DNA of 64,000 nucleotides from Atkinsonella hypoxylon (lineage: Eukaryota; Ascomycota; Sordariomycetes; Hypocreales; Clavicipitaceae), in contig JFHB01000035.1 in assembly GCA_000729835.1 (NCBI GenBank), positions 150,201-214,200 on the forward strand, read 5' to 3'. Positions 10,700-22,200 of the stretch are shown here, piece by piece (position 1 is the stretch's first letter; each line of letters opens with the position of its first letter). The notes beneath the pieces are model-generated. The model saw only the letters and a list, made by a program, of their open reading frames with translations. It made no database searches and was not told where the DNA came from. A program made the translations under genes and the position numbers.

Positions 10700-12074
10700 T
10701 TGTTGCAAGAAAAGAGAAAAGAGAAAAGAGAAAAGAAAAAAAGAAAAACTCACGTGTCGTGGAGAACTTCCGGGAAATATCGCGATCTCGTTCTAGGTGA
10801 ATTGCGTGAGGAGAACAGTAGTGCAGCGAATTATAACTGCAAGGACTGTAGTCTTGGGCCAAGAAAGCTCCAAATCGAGTCCGGAATCTCACAGGATGAA
10901 GCGCTAGAGTAAGAGTTCAAGTCCCTGATCGAGAGCTGTAAGGCAACAGGTTACGATTATACAGTACCTGTGCCGTACTCTTCGACTACTACAACAACTT
11001 CAACCACGGTATATCCAACTGTTGCTTCACCAGAGTCCTGCACGCGGCCTTATATCGTTGCTGGAGGCGATACTTGTGACTCCATCTCGGAGAGTCACAA
11101 CGTGTCCACTTACGCGCTCTTGGATCTGAACAACTTGAGCATATTCTGCATCTTGCCTCCTGTGGGAAAACAGATCTGTCTTCCTACGCCATGTCGGGTC
11201 AAACGACTTAGCAGCAAAGAGAACTACCTGTCTTTGCAGAAGCAATTCGGGGTTACCAGGGCGCAGCTCACCGCGTGGAACGACAATTTCGACTACCAGT
11301 GCATCAACATTAAACGATGGGCCGGATTCTACGTCTGCGTCGGGTAAGAGCATACAGTCTCCCTCAATTGCAGGCGCAAGAGGAGCTCAAGACATGAGAT
11401 CTAACGACGTTGTCACTCCCCAGCGCTCCTGGTTCATCGGACGACCCTTCTCCAACCACAACGATACTTCGCACTGCATCTCCAGCGCCAACAAACGCCG
11501 CGCCCAAGTCAAACCACAAATGTGCTTCCTGGCATACGGTATGCCATTCCTTTGTTTATCCTCCGGGCTAAAGTTGTATTCCCTCTAACATGGAGTTTTG
11601 TCGCCGGTTGTATCCGGAGAATATTGCGCTAAACTGGCCAACGACAACAGTATTACTTTAGACGATCTCATTTTCCTGAATCCAGATCTGGACAAATCTT
11701 GTACTACATTACAGCTGGGATTGTCTTATTGCGTAAAGCCAGTCGGTCCAATCGAAGCGTATCCAGGATATCCGGTTCAAACTCCCTCTACAAGTTTCAC
11801 TCGGCCAACACAATCAATCCCGATTCCAACAGCGACCGTACTGCCTCCCGCGCCGGGAAGCGAAAAGAATTGCCCTCTTTACGCGAAGTACTTTGACGCC
11901 TCTGCTCTCAGAGACATGGTCGGCGACTCTCCCCTTTTTGACGAGATGGATAGTTGCAAATCGGTAGCAAGACATTACAAAGTGGCTATAGAGGACTTTG
12001 TGAAATGGAGCCCGAAGCTTGGCTCAGATTGCGGGGGACTTTGGCTGAACTACTATGTGTGTGTCGGGATTTAA
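10700..12074 (+). pseudogene. Broken multi-LysM chitin-binding protein
   Basis: LysM proteins bind chitin or chito-oligosaccharides outside the cell, and genes of this type often lie beside killer-toxin-like chitinases. Recognisable modules are YIVAGGDTCDSISESHNVS (about 11050-11200), a second degenerate one ending YVCVG (about 11200-11345), WHTVVSGEYCAKLANDNS (split by an intron, 11520-11740) and a last one ending NYYVCVG at 12071. The upstream Cys-containing domain (NYNCKDCSLG) lies in the same frame but is cut off by TAA at 10910-10912. The first intron (GTAAGA donor after 11344, CCCCAG acceptor about 11422) is intact. The second (donor GTATGC about 11539) should end just before GTTGTATCC but shows CCG where AG is needed. 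No start codon with a signal peptide was found. With a stop and a lost acceptor I call it a pseudogene, though far less eroded than the chitinase. Confidence 0.75.
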
Positions 12075-12112
12075 TTCCGCAAGGTTCATGAATAGCTTTA
12101 CAAAAGATCAAA

Positions 12113-12883
12113 TTACATATCTATGCGCGCCTTTGCTCCCAATATAACCACTTTACCCATCAGCTCGGAACTGAGCCGCCGCGACTGTGGCCGGGCGTAT
12201 GCCTGGTAGCCTTCCGACAGCTCCTGATGGCATAGCCTATTATAAAGCCCAGGAATAGAATGAAGACCCAAGTACATCCAGCCAGTATATTCGCGTGTGC
12301 AACCCTCCACATCTGGATATTTTCCTCTCCCCTCTCCTCCATCTTCGCACTCCGTGTCGAGCACGACGCACGCTGGCAAAACTCGTGAACCGGCACTTCC
12401 TGCATCGCGCCATTCCTCATATGCTCTAAAACTCTGGAGGCATTTATCATCAACGTACAAACAATATCGAAATCTGGGGTGGATGATCTCAGCATTGTCG
12501 TTGTTGATTCCCCTGCCATCTCGAGCTTCAGAGGGATTTGCCGCCCACAGCATAAATTGCTGGCGAATTTCAGGTTTAGCTGCCCCTTCTAAATCAGCAT
12601 CCTCGATGACTGTGAGTTTCAGGTACTGCATGAGCAGCTCGTCGCTATCGTCCCTCTCCAGAACTTCCTGAATCTGCCGCTTCATTTCGGCCATGTATCG
12701 CTGCCAGCAATCTTCATCAGAATACGTAACACGATACACGGCAAATCCCCAGCCATAGTACTTATCCATCTGCAATTTGGCGAATAAGGCTACCATATGG
12801 CGGTTTTTTTTTTTTTTTTTTTTGACGAGATGCAGATGAACCTCAGGGATAGACTCGAGCGTCGGTGGCTCCCGTTCTGTCAT
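12113..12883 (-). CDS. Conserved fungal protein of unknown function (KYYGWGF family)
   Basis: The single-exon frame gives 257 residues from ATG 12883. The block DKYYGWGFAVYRVTYSDEDCWQRYM, a central RFRYCLYVDDKCL and a late REYTGWMYLGLHSIPGLYNRL match a fungus-specific family that I know only as uncharacterised. Between the first methionine and this block the frame runs through a 20-base homopolymer (poly-T on plus, 12804-12823) read as six lysines. That run could be real, could be a sequencing length error, or the true start could be Met30 (12796) or Met39 (12769), after the run. There is no signal peptide or membrane segment. It ends about 40 bp from the LysM relic, tail to tail. Confidence 0.65.
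   Translation of the reverse strand: MTEREPPTLESIPEVHLHLVKKKKKKNRHMVALFAKLQMDKYYGWGFAVYRVTYSDEDCWQRYMAEMKRQIQEVLERDDSDELLMQYLKLTVIEDADLEGAAKPEIRQQFMLWAANPSEARDGRGINNDNAEIIHPRFRYCLYVDDKCLQSFRAYEEWRDAGSAGSRVLPACVVLDTECEDGGEGRGKYPDVEGCTREYTGWMYLGLHSIPGLYNRLCHQELSEGYQAYARPQSRRLSSELMGKVVILGAKARIDM
12804..12823. repeat. 20-base poly-T tract inside a coding frame
   Basis: Twenty consecutive T residues on the plus strand lie near the 5' end of the minus-strand gene above and encode a polylysine run. Confidence 0.9.
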
Positions 12884-14291
12884 TTTGAGAATTACTTTTC
12901 GCCGATACTTGATTGGATTGGTAAACAAGAAAGCTAATGGGACTACAGTGAATCTTGGAAGCAGTCGGTGTTTGTGGTGGAAGAGGAAAAGCATAAGGGC
13001 TGAATGCAGGAGAGATCAATTGCTTGCTATCCAACAGGCAAGCAGGCGCTGGGCTCGAGCGGCCAGGATCCTGGCTGGCACCCATAGTTACTGATTATTA
13101 TTATGGGAACCTTCGCACTGTGTCCAAAACTCAACATACTGTATGTAACATTGAAGGACTCGGCGCTGAATCGGTGTCGCCGCAGGGTGGTTTGTCCGTC
13201 ACAGCGCTTGGTCGTCTGTCTAACCAAGCGGACATGAATCATATCTTGACGACAGCGTAGCTCTCATGAAGCATATCGATGGAATTGGAAAGAAAACTGA
13301 ATTACGGTGGAGCACCGTATGCAGACTTATTCACAGGAGCTAATCGTCGGAGAACCGAGATATCATGCATGGAATGGATATCACAGGCATTATGTGGATA
13401 CATCTTGACCAGTGACACAATATTTTGCGAACAGGCTGGTCTGGATGCATCTGATTCATTCAACCTCTCCGTGGGGATGAGTCTACATGTCCCGACTCGC
13501 GGCAGTTATTCTGCTATTAGGCGCCGGTAGCACAGCATAGAACTGCCTAGAGAGGTCGCGGATCTTCCTAATAACAAAAGGCAGTTAGTACCTGACGAGC
13601 AGAATGGGCGGTCGTCCTTACCTCAGTCTGCCGAGTTGAATGTCCATGGATGCGATCTTGAGGCAGTCTGGGGCCAAAGGACAGACAACGGAACGGTACC
13701 TGTGGAGACATTTGGCTCACTGTGCTGTAACTCCGCGTTTAAGGTTGCTAAGTCTTGAACAGACCGATAGTGAGACTGTGAGTCTGTTTCTGTCACCCTC
13801 GGACTGGACCACCAGTCTGTCTGGCAGAAGCCGGGCTAGACCGTCAGTTCAGTCCAAGAAACAGAGATTGGACTGTCAGACTTGTCAGTGCAGTCCGAGG
13901 GACACAAACTGGACCAACAGTCCAAAGACTGTTGGTCTGAACTGCAGTTTGGACTATTAGGAGCGGTGACAGACGCCTACTCCAGGGTCTCTATGGGCAT
14001 TCATGGTCTACGTTCATTGCCCTAGGTCATGAACCATATGTCGAGAGGTGCCTCGGTTTCGACGCAGCTTGCACTCGATAATTTGGGCATCTGACAAGAC
14101 AATGCGCAGGATGCGAGGATGCATTATTTATAGTACAGTCAAGATCGACCACAGCCAAAATCACGAACGCGGCAGGGCCATTCCGGCTTGCCCGAGAAGC
14201 CAAGACCACTAGCACTCTCCTTCCACTGGTTTCCACCATTATGTAAGACCGGTTCTATATGCTCATACGGACTTGATCAGATCTTTAAAGT
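12884..14291. other. Region without a recognised gene, contains inverted-repeat cluster
   Basis: No coding region of recognisable family is seen on either strand. Frames at 13279-13530 and 13640-13960 lack family features; the second is a by-product of the repeat cluster described separately. Confidence 0.5.
13756..13960. repeat. Cluster of GGACTG / CAGTCC inverted repeats with a hairpin
   Basis: The hexamers GGACTG and CAGTCC recur many times over about 200 bp in both orientations. The clearest structure is a perfect 11-bp stem, 13912-13922 (GACCAACAGTC) pairing with 13927-13937 around the 4-base loop CAAA. A looser pair joins CACCCTCGGACTG (13795-13807) with CAGTCCGAGGG (about 13891-13901). 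Confidence 0.75.
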
Positions 14292-15110
14292 CTAATTATG
14301 GCTACCGAGTTGCTGAAGAAATCCGTTACCCTCCATCCCAGCCAGCCCCCCTGGCTTAGACCTTCTTTGAGGAGGGCGCTGCCAGTTCAGAATAGTCTTG
14401 CCCTGTTTCCACAACTCATTTCTCTTCCAATCATATAATTTTTTAAGCTCTTTCACAGTCTTGCCTACGTAGTGGGTTTCCACTTCAGAAAGTGGTGGAT
14501 CGGGAACAGGCGGCCAGTCCAGAAAATCAAGGGCATCTGTGTACACAGTCATTTGTTTCCCGGCTCGTCGCTTCCTGCACCATTCAATGAGTACCTGGCG
14601 AAGTTCAGAGATCGGGTGGTCCAGCAGAACATCTGGATGTTTTACCCAATCTTCTTTTTCAATGATCGAGACGAGACGTCTTGGTTTCCGTGTCTTCCAG
14701 CACGCAGACCATCATTGCGGGTGATTATCTCGTACATTGTGAAAAAGCCGCCCTTAATATCGTTCCGAGCTTCTAAATATCCTGGCCTTCCAATACGTGC
14801 TGAAAAATTGAAGTCAAAAAGCATCAGGAAATCCGTCGCCTCATGTGTAACGAGGTTCCGTGGCGCGACATCCTGATGGGCAACCCTAAGGTTTAGATTC
14901 AACTCTTCAACTGCATTAATAAGCTGGAGAAGCTACCTTAGCTTGAATGGACGAGTTTCATTCTCTTCCGAGGTGCCCCCTGGGATGTATACGGTTGTAA
15001 ACCCAACGAAACGTCCTTCGAGTTTATCGAGGACTATGTTATCAAAAGGGACGATGTTTGGGTGTTTAGGGAGTCGCATCCATAGATTCATCTCATGCCA
15101 TGCAAAGAAC
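14292..15110 (-). pseudogene. Decayed fungal protein-kinase-like gene
   Basis: The minus strand carries the C-terminal lobe of a kinase-like family expanded in filamentous fungi: LPKHPNIVPFDN (about 15070), VAHQDVAPRNLV (catalytic-loop equivalent, about 14870), LMLFDFNFSARIG (DFG equivalent), DDIKG-type and YEIIT motifs, then HPDVLLDHPISELRQVL and DALDFLDWPPVPDPP near the end. The frame is interrupted by an in-frame TAG at 14933-14935 and by a frameshift between about 14640 and 14675, after which the family sequence resumes in another frame. The N-terminal lobe is not found upstream of about 15150, where the DNA becomes AT-rich. These lesions make it a truncated pseudogene. Confidence 0.75.
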
Positions 15111-17823
15111 AAGTGTTGAAAGAGAAAATAGTATATGAAGATAAGCTAGACTCACGTTAGAACTTTACTCCTTTCTTCTATTGCTAGTTGTTGAGAAAAT
15201 TGCTGTTAAAGTTGAACTGTAGGTTAAGCAACTAGGCTTAGTAATGCGTTGCTTATTAACCGAGAGCGTGTATGTGGGTCTTTGACAGACTTTTTGATGT
15301 GGTGCTGTAGTCAAGCATCACAGGTCGCGCTGATTGGACCACTTGCTGACTAAAGCCCCCTTTCACTCTGTCAAAAACCAGACGCATGATTGGAACGAAA
15401 AAGTGTCTCCAATATCTTAGCACAAACTCTAGTAAAGTACTCGTCGAGTAAATCATGTGCTGAGATACTTCTGGCCACTGTTTGAATGGCGGCATGGCTC
15501 AGCTTGGTTGTGGTTGCGAGCGAGCGAAGCCAGGCTACATCTCCGGAGGACCGCCATTTGCATGGTTTCGGGTGAAGATGGACCTCCATTGAATGGGGCC
15601 TGCTCCCGAAAGATAAGTGGGGGCCTGAGACATGCCTCAATAAAAGGATTAGCTCATCTGGAATTTTTATTTCCCTAGCCAATCATAAAGGCCATGCTGA
15701 ATCTATTAGCTGAAAGTCTAACCAGGGTGTTTCTCTTCATTGGGCCTGCCGCCTCACGCCCATCTTGGTCGGTCTGGAGACGTGCCCTCGTCGGCTCCAA
15801 CCATGGTTGGCTGCTGGAGGCGGCGCGAATACGGGCGTGCGGAGCACGGAGTTGACCATCAAGGGAACTGCCAAACACGCGGCCGGCGGAGCGCCAGCAC
15901 TCGATCAGTCAGCCAGGTTGGGTGGGGGCGTGTATTGGGAATGGGGAGGGGGTGTGTGCATATACAAGTAGGTGTGCGCAGACCCTCGTGCGACACTCCG
16001 GTTTTTGGCGAGAGCTTAGGGCGCATGGTAATGATCACCCTCAACGGGGCTCGTAGCAATAATAACATCAGTTATTGTTTTATGCACTTAATTTATACAG
16101 AGCCTTACTACAAGACGTCTTGTCGCCAAGAAACTTCTTGTAGTGTGAGTGGTCAATACCTTGGGGCTCTAACCAAATTTGAGGTGATGCGCTGTGGTAG
16201 GTAGGCATTGATTCTTCTATACCTGGAGCACTGTACGCTTTGCCAGTCTTATTAAGCACCGCAAGCACTGTCAATATCAGTTAAGATGCCCGCTGGCACG
16301 CAAGTGTAGTCTCATGGGCCCCAAATACAAAGAGATAATGCATAGACATGGGCGTGGCTTGCTAGCTGCTGGCCTTCGTCAGTCCTGGAGAAAGAGTTTT
16401 CGACCTGACCCGAACCTTTAGCCCGGCCTCATGGCAAGTTTGTGTCAGCTCCTCCTCTTGTTCTTTCTTTTTCTTTTTGCCCCCTTCTTCACCTCTCTGC
16501 CTTTCCCTCCTTATGCTTATGCTACTGGGCAGTGAGTCTAGCACTCTCACTAGCTTTGCTCCTGTCGAAATCAATTAGTAGGAGGAGTGTTCTAAGTTGG
16601 AGATTGTGATTCTTCTCTTGTACCGAGTTTGACCGCTCCAAATCTGTGGCACAGGGGTTGGGAAGCCATAGTGAGGTATTGTAAGCTGCGAGGTGAGCCT
16701 TGTCCCAGCTTATAGCCTCCCGTCCTCCCCTCCCTCCCGTCCTCCACTATTTTATGTAGAATTACCATAGCTTCCTGCTTGCTGATGAATGGGCAGAGGT
16801 CCATCCTGTCGAGTGGAGGTAGAATCTATATTGACCTTCTTCTTCAGTGCTGGGCTCGTCTGTCAATCATGCTGTGCCAACACCTGGTTTTACGCTAGAA
16901 CACAAGGTGAGGTGACTTACAGAGCATCAGATTCTAGTCTGTGTCACAACGCGTTCGAAAGTGCAAGGTGCCTCTAGGTACCTGTAAGCTCCTAGTATGC
17001 CAGCGTCACCTATTATCGCGCAGCGCACGGCACCCTGAGGCATTGCGGCAATGGGCAGGCTGTCACCCTTTCTCTCGCGGTTGTTTTTACAAACATTGCG
17101 GATCATTCTTTGACCGTGCTTTGCTCCGACAGCTCCACGTACATGTCGTCTTCCATTTAAAAAAAATACCTGGGGCGGGACCGCTTAACCTGGCCACTCA
17201 CCTTAGACCGCCAGGCCTCGGAAGCGTTGGTTTGTTGAGTCTATTGCGTATTAGAGGCAAGGGGGCGACTCGTGGGTACCCAAGTGCTCCGAATTGCAAG
17301 TACGCCGTGCTATTATTCGACCAAGCGAGCTTGCTCTGCACATCAGTTGACCGTTGCATGCTGAATCCCCCCCTGTTTCTTGTCTGATGATTGAGTGTAT
17401 GTCCGTATGTACAACGTACAACGTACGATGTGCAATGTGCGACGTAGAACATATCAGCGGGCCTATTGCTTCCATAGGTACCTGGGAGGCATGTATCCTC
17501 CTGCTGTTCTGTCCTTGACACCATCTCGCACAGGTATAGGCAGAGTAGAGAGCATATAGCAAGGCATCATCGAACAGATATTGTTGAGCGATAGGCGAAC
17601 CCTCGTCAGCCAAGCTTGCCAAGCACCACGAAGCTACCATGCATGGCTTGGCCCTTCCATCTCGCACACCTAACACAGTGTTGGTGTTGGTGCTTAAGCG
17701 CGACGTCGTCCGCCAAGAGATGATATTATGGACGCTTGGCACAGAGCATCTCGACTCCTCGAGGAAGTTTCCCGTCGCAAGTCCCACGTCCCACGTTCCA
17801 CGCTCCCATGTCCCACATACTGG

Positions 17824-17843
17824 CCCCCCCCCCCCCCCCCCCC
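17824..17843. repeat. Poly-C tract (20 C)
   Basis: Twenty consecutive C residues in non-coding DNA, the longest G/C homopolymer in the window. Confidence 0.9.
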
Positions 17844-18336
17844 TGCCTTCATCCAACAGACGAAAAGGGCAATGTAGCACTAGACACAATATCTAGCAGA
17901 ACGAAGAGGATCGTGTCACGCCGTAATACTCGTCTGCCACCGCAAACTGCAGTTGACAACATATTAGGCAGACTTGAACTAGTGGTCCAGATAATCAGAT
18001 GACTACAACGAGAAAAAGACGAGCATTCATCGGAGACTCCTTGCCAGGTCCTGTCAGGCATTGCCGCGGGTGATCGACCGGTCGTTCCTGCCTGCGGCCT
18101 GCCTGTGGCCTGCTTGTCTGGAAGGACCCAAGATACCACTTGCCTTTTACCCTTTACGTCAAGGTACCTACTACCGTCACGCGCCAACCCTGATTCTGGT
18201 GACAGTTATACCCTTGGACAAACATACATGTAGTCATTAGACCTTTCTTATGGCAATGTTTAATGCTAGTGCTGTCTTACAATTTGATAACCAGCTGGTC
18301 ATTGTCACCAACATCCAGTGTAGGTTGGCGCGCGAC

Positions 18337-18362
18337 TAGGTACCTACCTAGGTACCTAGGCA
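18337..18362. repeat. Palindromic ACCTACCTAGGTACCTAGG stretch
   Basis: Overlapping CTAGG/CCTAG and GGTACC words make this stretch largely self-complementary. It uses the same words as the larger palindrome at 55377-55418. Confidence 0.7.
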
Positions 18363-19261
18363 CCAATAGTGACTGATTGACCTAGTAAGTGACTGAGTGA
18401 CTGACTAAGTGACTAACGCTCGATGCGGTTACCGGAGTACCCTCCCCTCCACCTGGCTGTCACCCGTCAATCCACCACGCTTCGACTAAAAGTAACTGAC
18501 AATGTTCAATGTTTATCCACCCGTCCGCCCGCCCGCCCTCCCTCCTTCCTTCCACCCTCGTCCGTATCCGTCCCTCCCCTCGTCGCGCCCCCGCCCCACC
18601 ACGCCCGCTACGTGATAGCTCCAGCCAGCTTCTTCGGCATCCCGCCATCTCTGCCCAACTATTATTACCAACTACTGCTCAAAGCCGTCTGGCCACGTCC
18701 CGGGATCTGGCCAGGGTTTCTAACTCCCCTCCGTCAGCACTCGCGCCAAATCTCCTTGTCACTGGACGGCCTCAGCATCTGTGTACACTACAATACTTGC
18801 CCGGAACCTGGGACACGACAGCCAACGGCTCATATGTCATCATAGCTGGTCTGCGCGATCCCAAGTTAGGTATACCATTGAGGCCTCGTGGTTCCAGACT
18901 CGTTCGCTCAGTTCGTTCACTCTCACACGCCCCCATGCCAGCCTCTCGCTGCTGAGACGTTGGGAATTTCCCCATGTTGAGGACCAAAGTCCATCAATCG
19001 ACACTCCTGCCGAGCGTCGTCGCCCTTGGCTTTCGGCCAAGAGCTGCCCGTTCTTTGGTACTAAGTACGGAGCACTATTCCTTCATCACTGCCATTAACT
19101 CGCTTAAGCTGCTTGATCCGGCCTCTGGCCTTTTCTGGTCTCCCGTCTCTGGTCCGATCCTTTCGCCCCTCTAGTGCATTAGTTCTTGGTTGGAAAGCTA
19201 GCCCTTTTTACCTCGTTCCTGATGTGTCTGTGTTCCGTGGCTGTACCTCGAACGCACAAAC

Positions 19262-22200
19262 ATGGATCCAGGTCCAGGTCCAGATGGCAAACGCCCTCGT
19301 CTCGGGTCTTGGTCTTCATCTGCTCCAGCCGGGACTTCTCTCCCTCATCCTCATAGCTCGACAACTCCACGGCCTCATCCTGCTCCTCTTCCGCCTCACT
19401 CTGCCTCTCATCCACACCACCATTCCGGTCCAAGTCCATATCAACCGTCATACCCACCGCGAACAAGCGACCACGGTTCTGCTCCTCCTCCGTCTTCCAA
19501 TCACCCTCCTGCAGGCGCAGCTTCTCTTTCAGGTTCCCTTCCAGTGGCCACACATGGTCTTGCGCAATCTCAACATTCTGAGCTCGAACGAAGACATCTC
19601 GAACAGGAGACACTTGCTCCCATGCAAGATCACTTTCGACAGCCTGGTCCTCCCCAGCAACAACAACAACAGCAGCAGCAACAGCAGCAACAGCAAGTCG
19701 CAAATCAACCGCAATCCCCGGCTCATCCTCCCTACCATCATCAATATTCTCCTAGAGACTCGCTGATAAAACATGAGTCTGCTGACGACGGCCGGCGATC
19801 TAACTCAGCCCGCGGCCATGCGACGGACTCTCTACCTCATGCATCACAACCTTCACCGGCCTCGCATCCTGCTCCTACTCCTGCGCCTGCTCCTCCTCCT
19901 CCGCCGACGCCCCAACAGCATCAACAGCAGCCAGGCGCTTATTCTACTGAGGCTCACCAACGACACTTGGGATACGAAAACGGTCCTTCGATGCCTCCGG
20001 CTCCTGGAGTATACCGTCCTCCGACTTATCCTCCTCCAACACCGGCTCTCCAGCCCACTTACGAATCTCACTCAAGTTACCCTCCGGCGCCTGAACAATT
20101 CTATGGAGTATACGCTTCATCATCATCATCTGCAAAGAAGAAGAACACGAGAGCATCCCAGGTACTGCGCAACTTTGTCTAGAAGTCCTTTTTTTTCTTT
20201 TTGAACGACTTGCAGTCTCCTTGACAACATCGAGATGATTCCAGCGCCATGCGATAGATAGACTAACACGTACCTGTAGGCCTGCGACCAATGTCGCCAG
20301 CTCAAAGCGAAGTGCGATGAAACTAAGCCGTGTAAGACATGTCGGGATAAAGGCACAGAATGTCGATATCGTAATCCAGTCCCCAAAGCGTACGTCTGTC
20401 ATAAGCAATTTCGATTTGCACCAGCAGGTTCCTCTTGACTGTACCTGTGCTCTGACCCCCGCAATCTTGCTAACACGATACTTGCAGTACGGATAAAGCT
20501 CAAGCTGACATATTGGAGGGTATAAACTCTCTTCACAACAACATGGACAGATTGATGTCCCAGTGTCAGCGTTTAGAGGCTCGTATGACCAATTTGGAGT
20601 CAGTACATCAAACTATTGTCAATGGATACGGTAAAAGAGATTCATTTGTGGACGATGAGGTCAAAGCTCCTCAACGGTCCTCGTTCCATCTCGACGACGA
20701 GTCTGAGGCTCAGTTCTACAGTGAGACCCCTCGCGAATACCCGGAACGCGCGACAATGCAATTTATGGCAGAAGAGGAATTGGAGCAGGAACCTGGTGAA
20801 CCTGTACCGCCAGGTGAACCTGCTATACCGCTTAACCACACGACTCTGGCTGGCCTGCTTCTGAAGTGGCCTGTCATACGGGATCTTGTTAAGCCTCATC
20901 TAGAAAGCCAGGGTATTCGACACGTTACTGAGTACCCTATTAGCAACGAGCAGAACAGAGGCGCTTTGATTGTGTATGGACGCGGGGAGGACTCTCATCC
21001 TTCTTGTACGCCCAAGGAGTTCCAACCAGACCATGGCCATGTAGACATGGCCGATGATTCCTCAGATACAGCCTCTCCCTCACCGCTTACTGATTGGGGC
21101 CACCTGGGCGGACTTAGTCCTGCTGACCAGGTGGTGGAATACAAAGGTGGTGTTCTTGCCAGTGACGGAAACCCCGATTTCAGCGAAAACAAAGTGTGGA
21201 GCTACGTCAACAGCTTCCAAACACATATCCTTAATATGCATCCCATTATACAGCCAAAAGTTCTACACGGATGGGTTCAGCATTTTCTAGATACCTTGCC
21301 GTCCAGGCCGACTCGCTCAAAATTCCACAAATCGCCTGGAACTGCTTTTGCAGTTAACAATGCCGCTTCGAATATCGTAACAGAAATGACAGGGATAAAG
21401 CGGAAGCGGTCTCCTGGTCCTGATGGGTTCGAGACACCATTGACGCCTGGCGCTGTTAGGTCTGGCAGGCCGGAACGATCGATCCACAACGCTCTCATTT
21501 TGACAGTTCTGGCACTCGGCAAGATATGTCAGGCCAGAGACCGTGTACCTGATGCTGTGCACCATACTGAAACTACGTTGCAATCCAGTCCTCTGATACG
21601 GAACGGCGTATCACCTTCGCCCTGCCAAGGTTCACCTCCCAGCGTGTCTTCGAATTCCCAGTCTTCGGGCCTGACCTCTCCAAAAGATCTAGAGCGCGGG
21701 TTTCAGAGTCGCCGCTCATCTATTCAGGGAAGTGCAAGCAGTACCGTGCGATATGGTCTGGGTTTGAAGAAGAACTATGAGGCGATACCTGGACTTGAGT
21801 ACTTTGCGTTCGCCACAGACATCCTGGGAAACCATGCAGGTGCTTACAAGAATATGAAGCATGTGTACGCTCTCATTCTCGCTGGCCTCTATCATGGCCA
21901 ACTAGCCAGGCCAATGGAGAGCTTTGCCTTTATTCACCAAGCAGGCCATAAGTTGCAGGTCATAATGCGGCCGTAAGTTTCTCCTTGATCTTTCTATGCG
22001 CCACTCTCTCGTCCCCGCCGTCTTTCAACCTTTGACCGCTTTCTCAACAAAGATGACGACATTAACTGGCCTTTTTAGAAGTCTTGAAAAGCTGCGTCGG
22101 ATCAAGCAAACATTGACAATGATTCAAGATACAAAATATAACCAGCTGGCCCTCACTTTTTGGACATGCCTGCAATTGGAAAGGTGAGTGGAAGGCAACC

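Larger units (their letters stand above)
15111..19261. other. 4.1 kb without a recognised gene; distal part is promoter of the Zn2Cys6 gene
   Basis: Only short, unconvincing frames occur. The region contains a repeated ACGTAC/TGTGC stretch at 17400-17450, a poly-C run at 17824-17843, an ACCTAGGT-type palindromic stretch near 18337-18362, tandem AGTGACTGA-like words at 18368-18415 and a strongly C/T-rich stretch at 18520-18600. The last kilobase probably includes the core promoter and 5' leader of the regulator starting at 19262. Confidence 0.5.

Noticed and set aside
15111..19261. Possible transposable element in the gene-free stretch
   Set aside because: No terminal inverted repeats, target-site duplications, transposase, reverse-transcriptase or integrase motifs were visible; only simple repeats and short palindromes.
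19179..19703. Minus-strand frame with Val/Ala-rich start
   Set aside because: Shadow of the polyGln and Pro/His-rich exon 1 of the Zn2Cys6 regulator.
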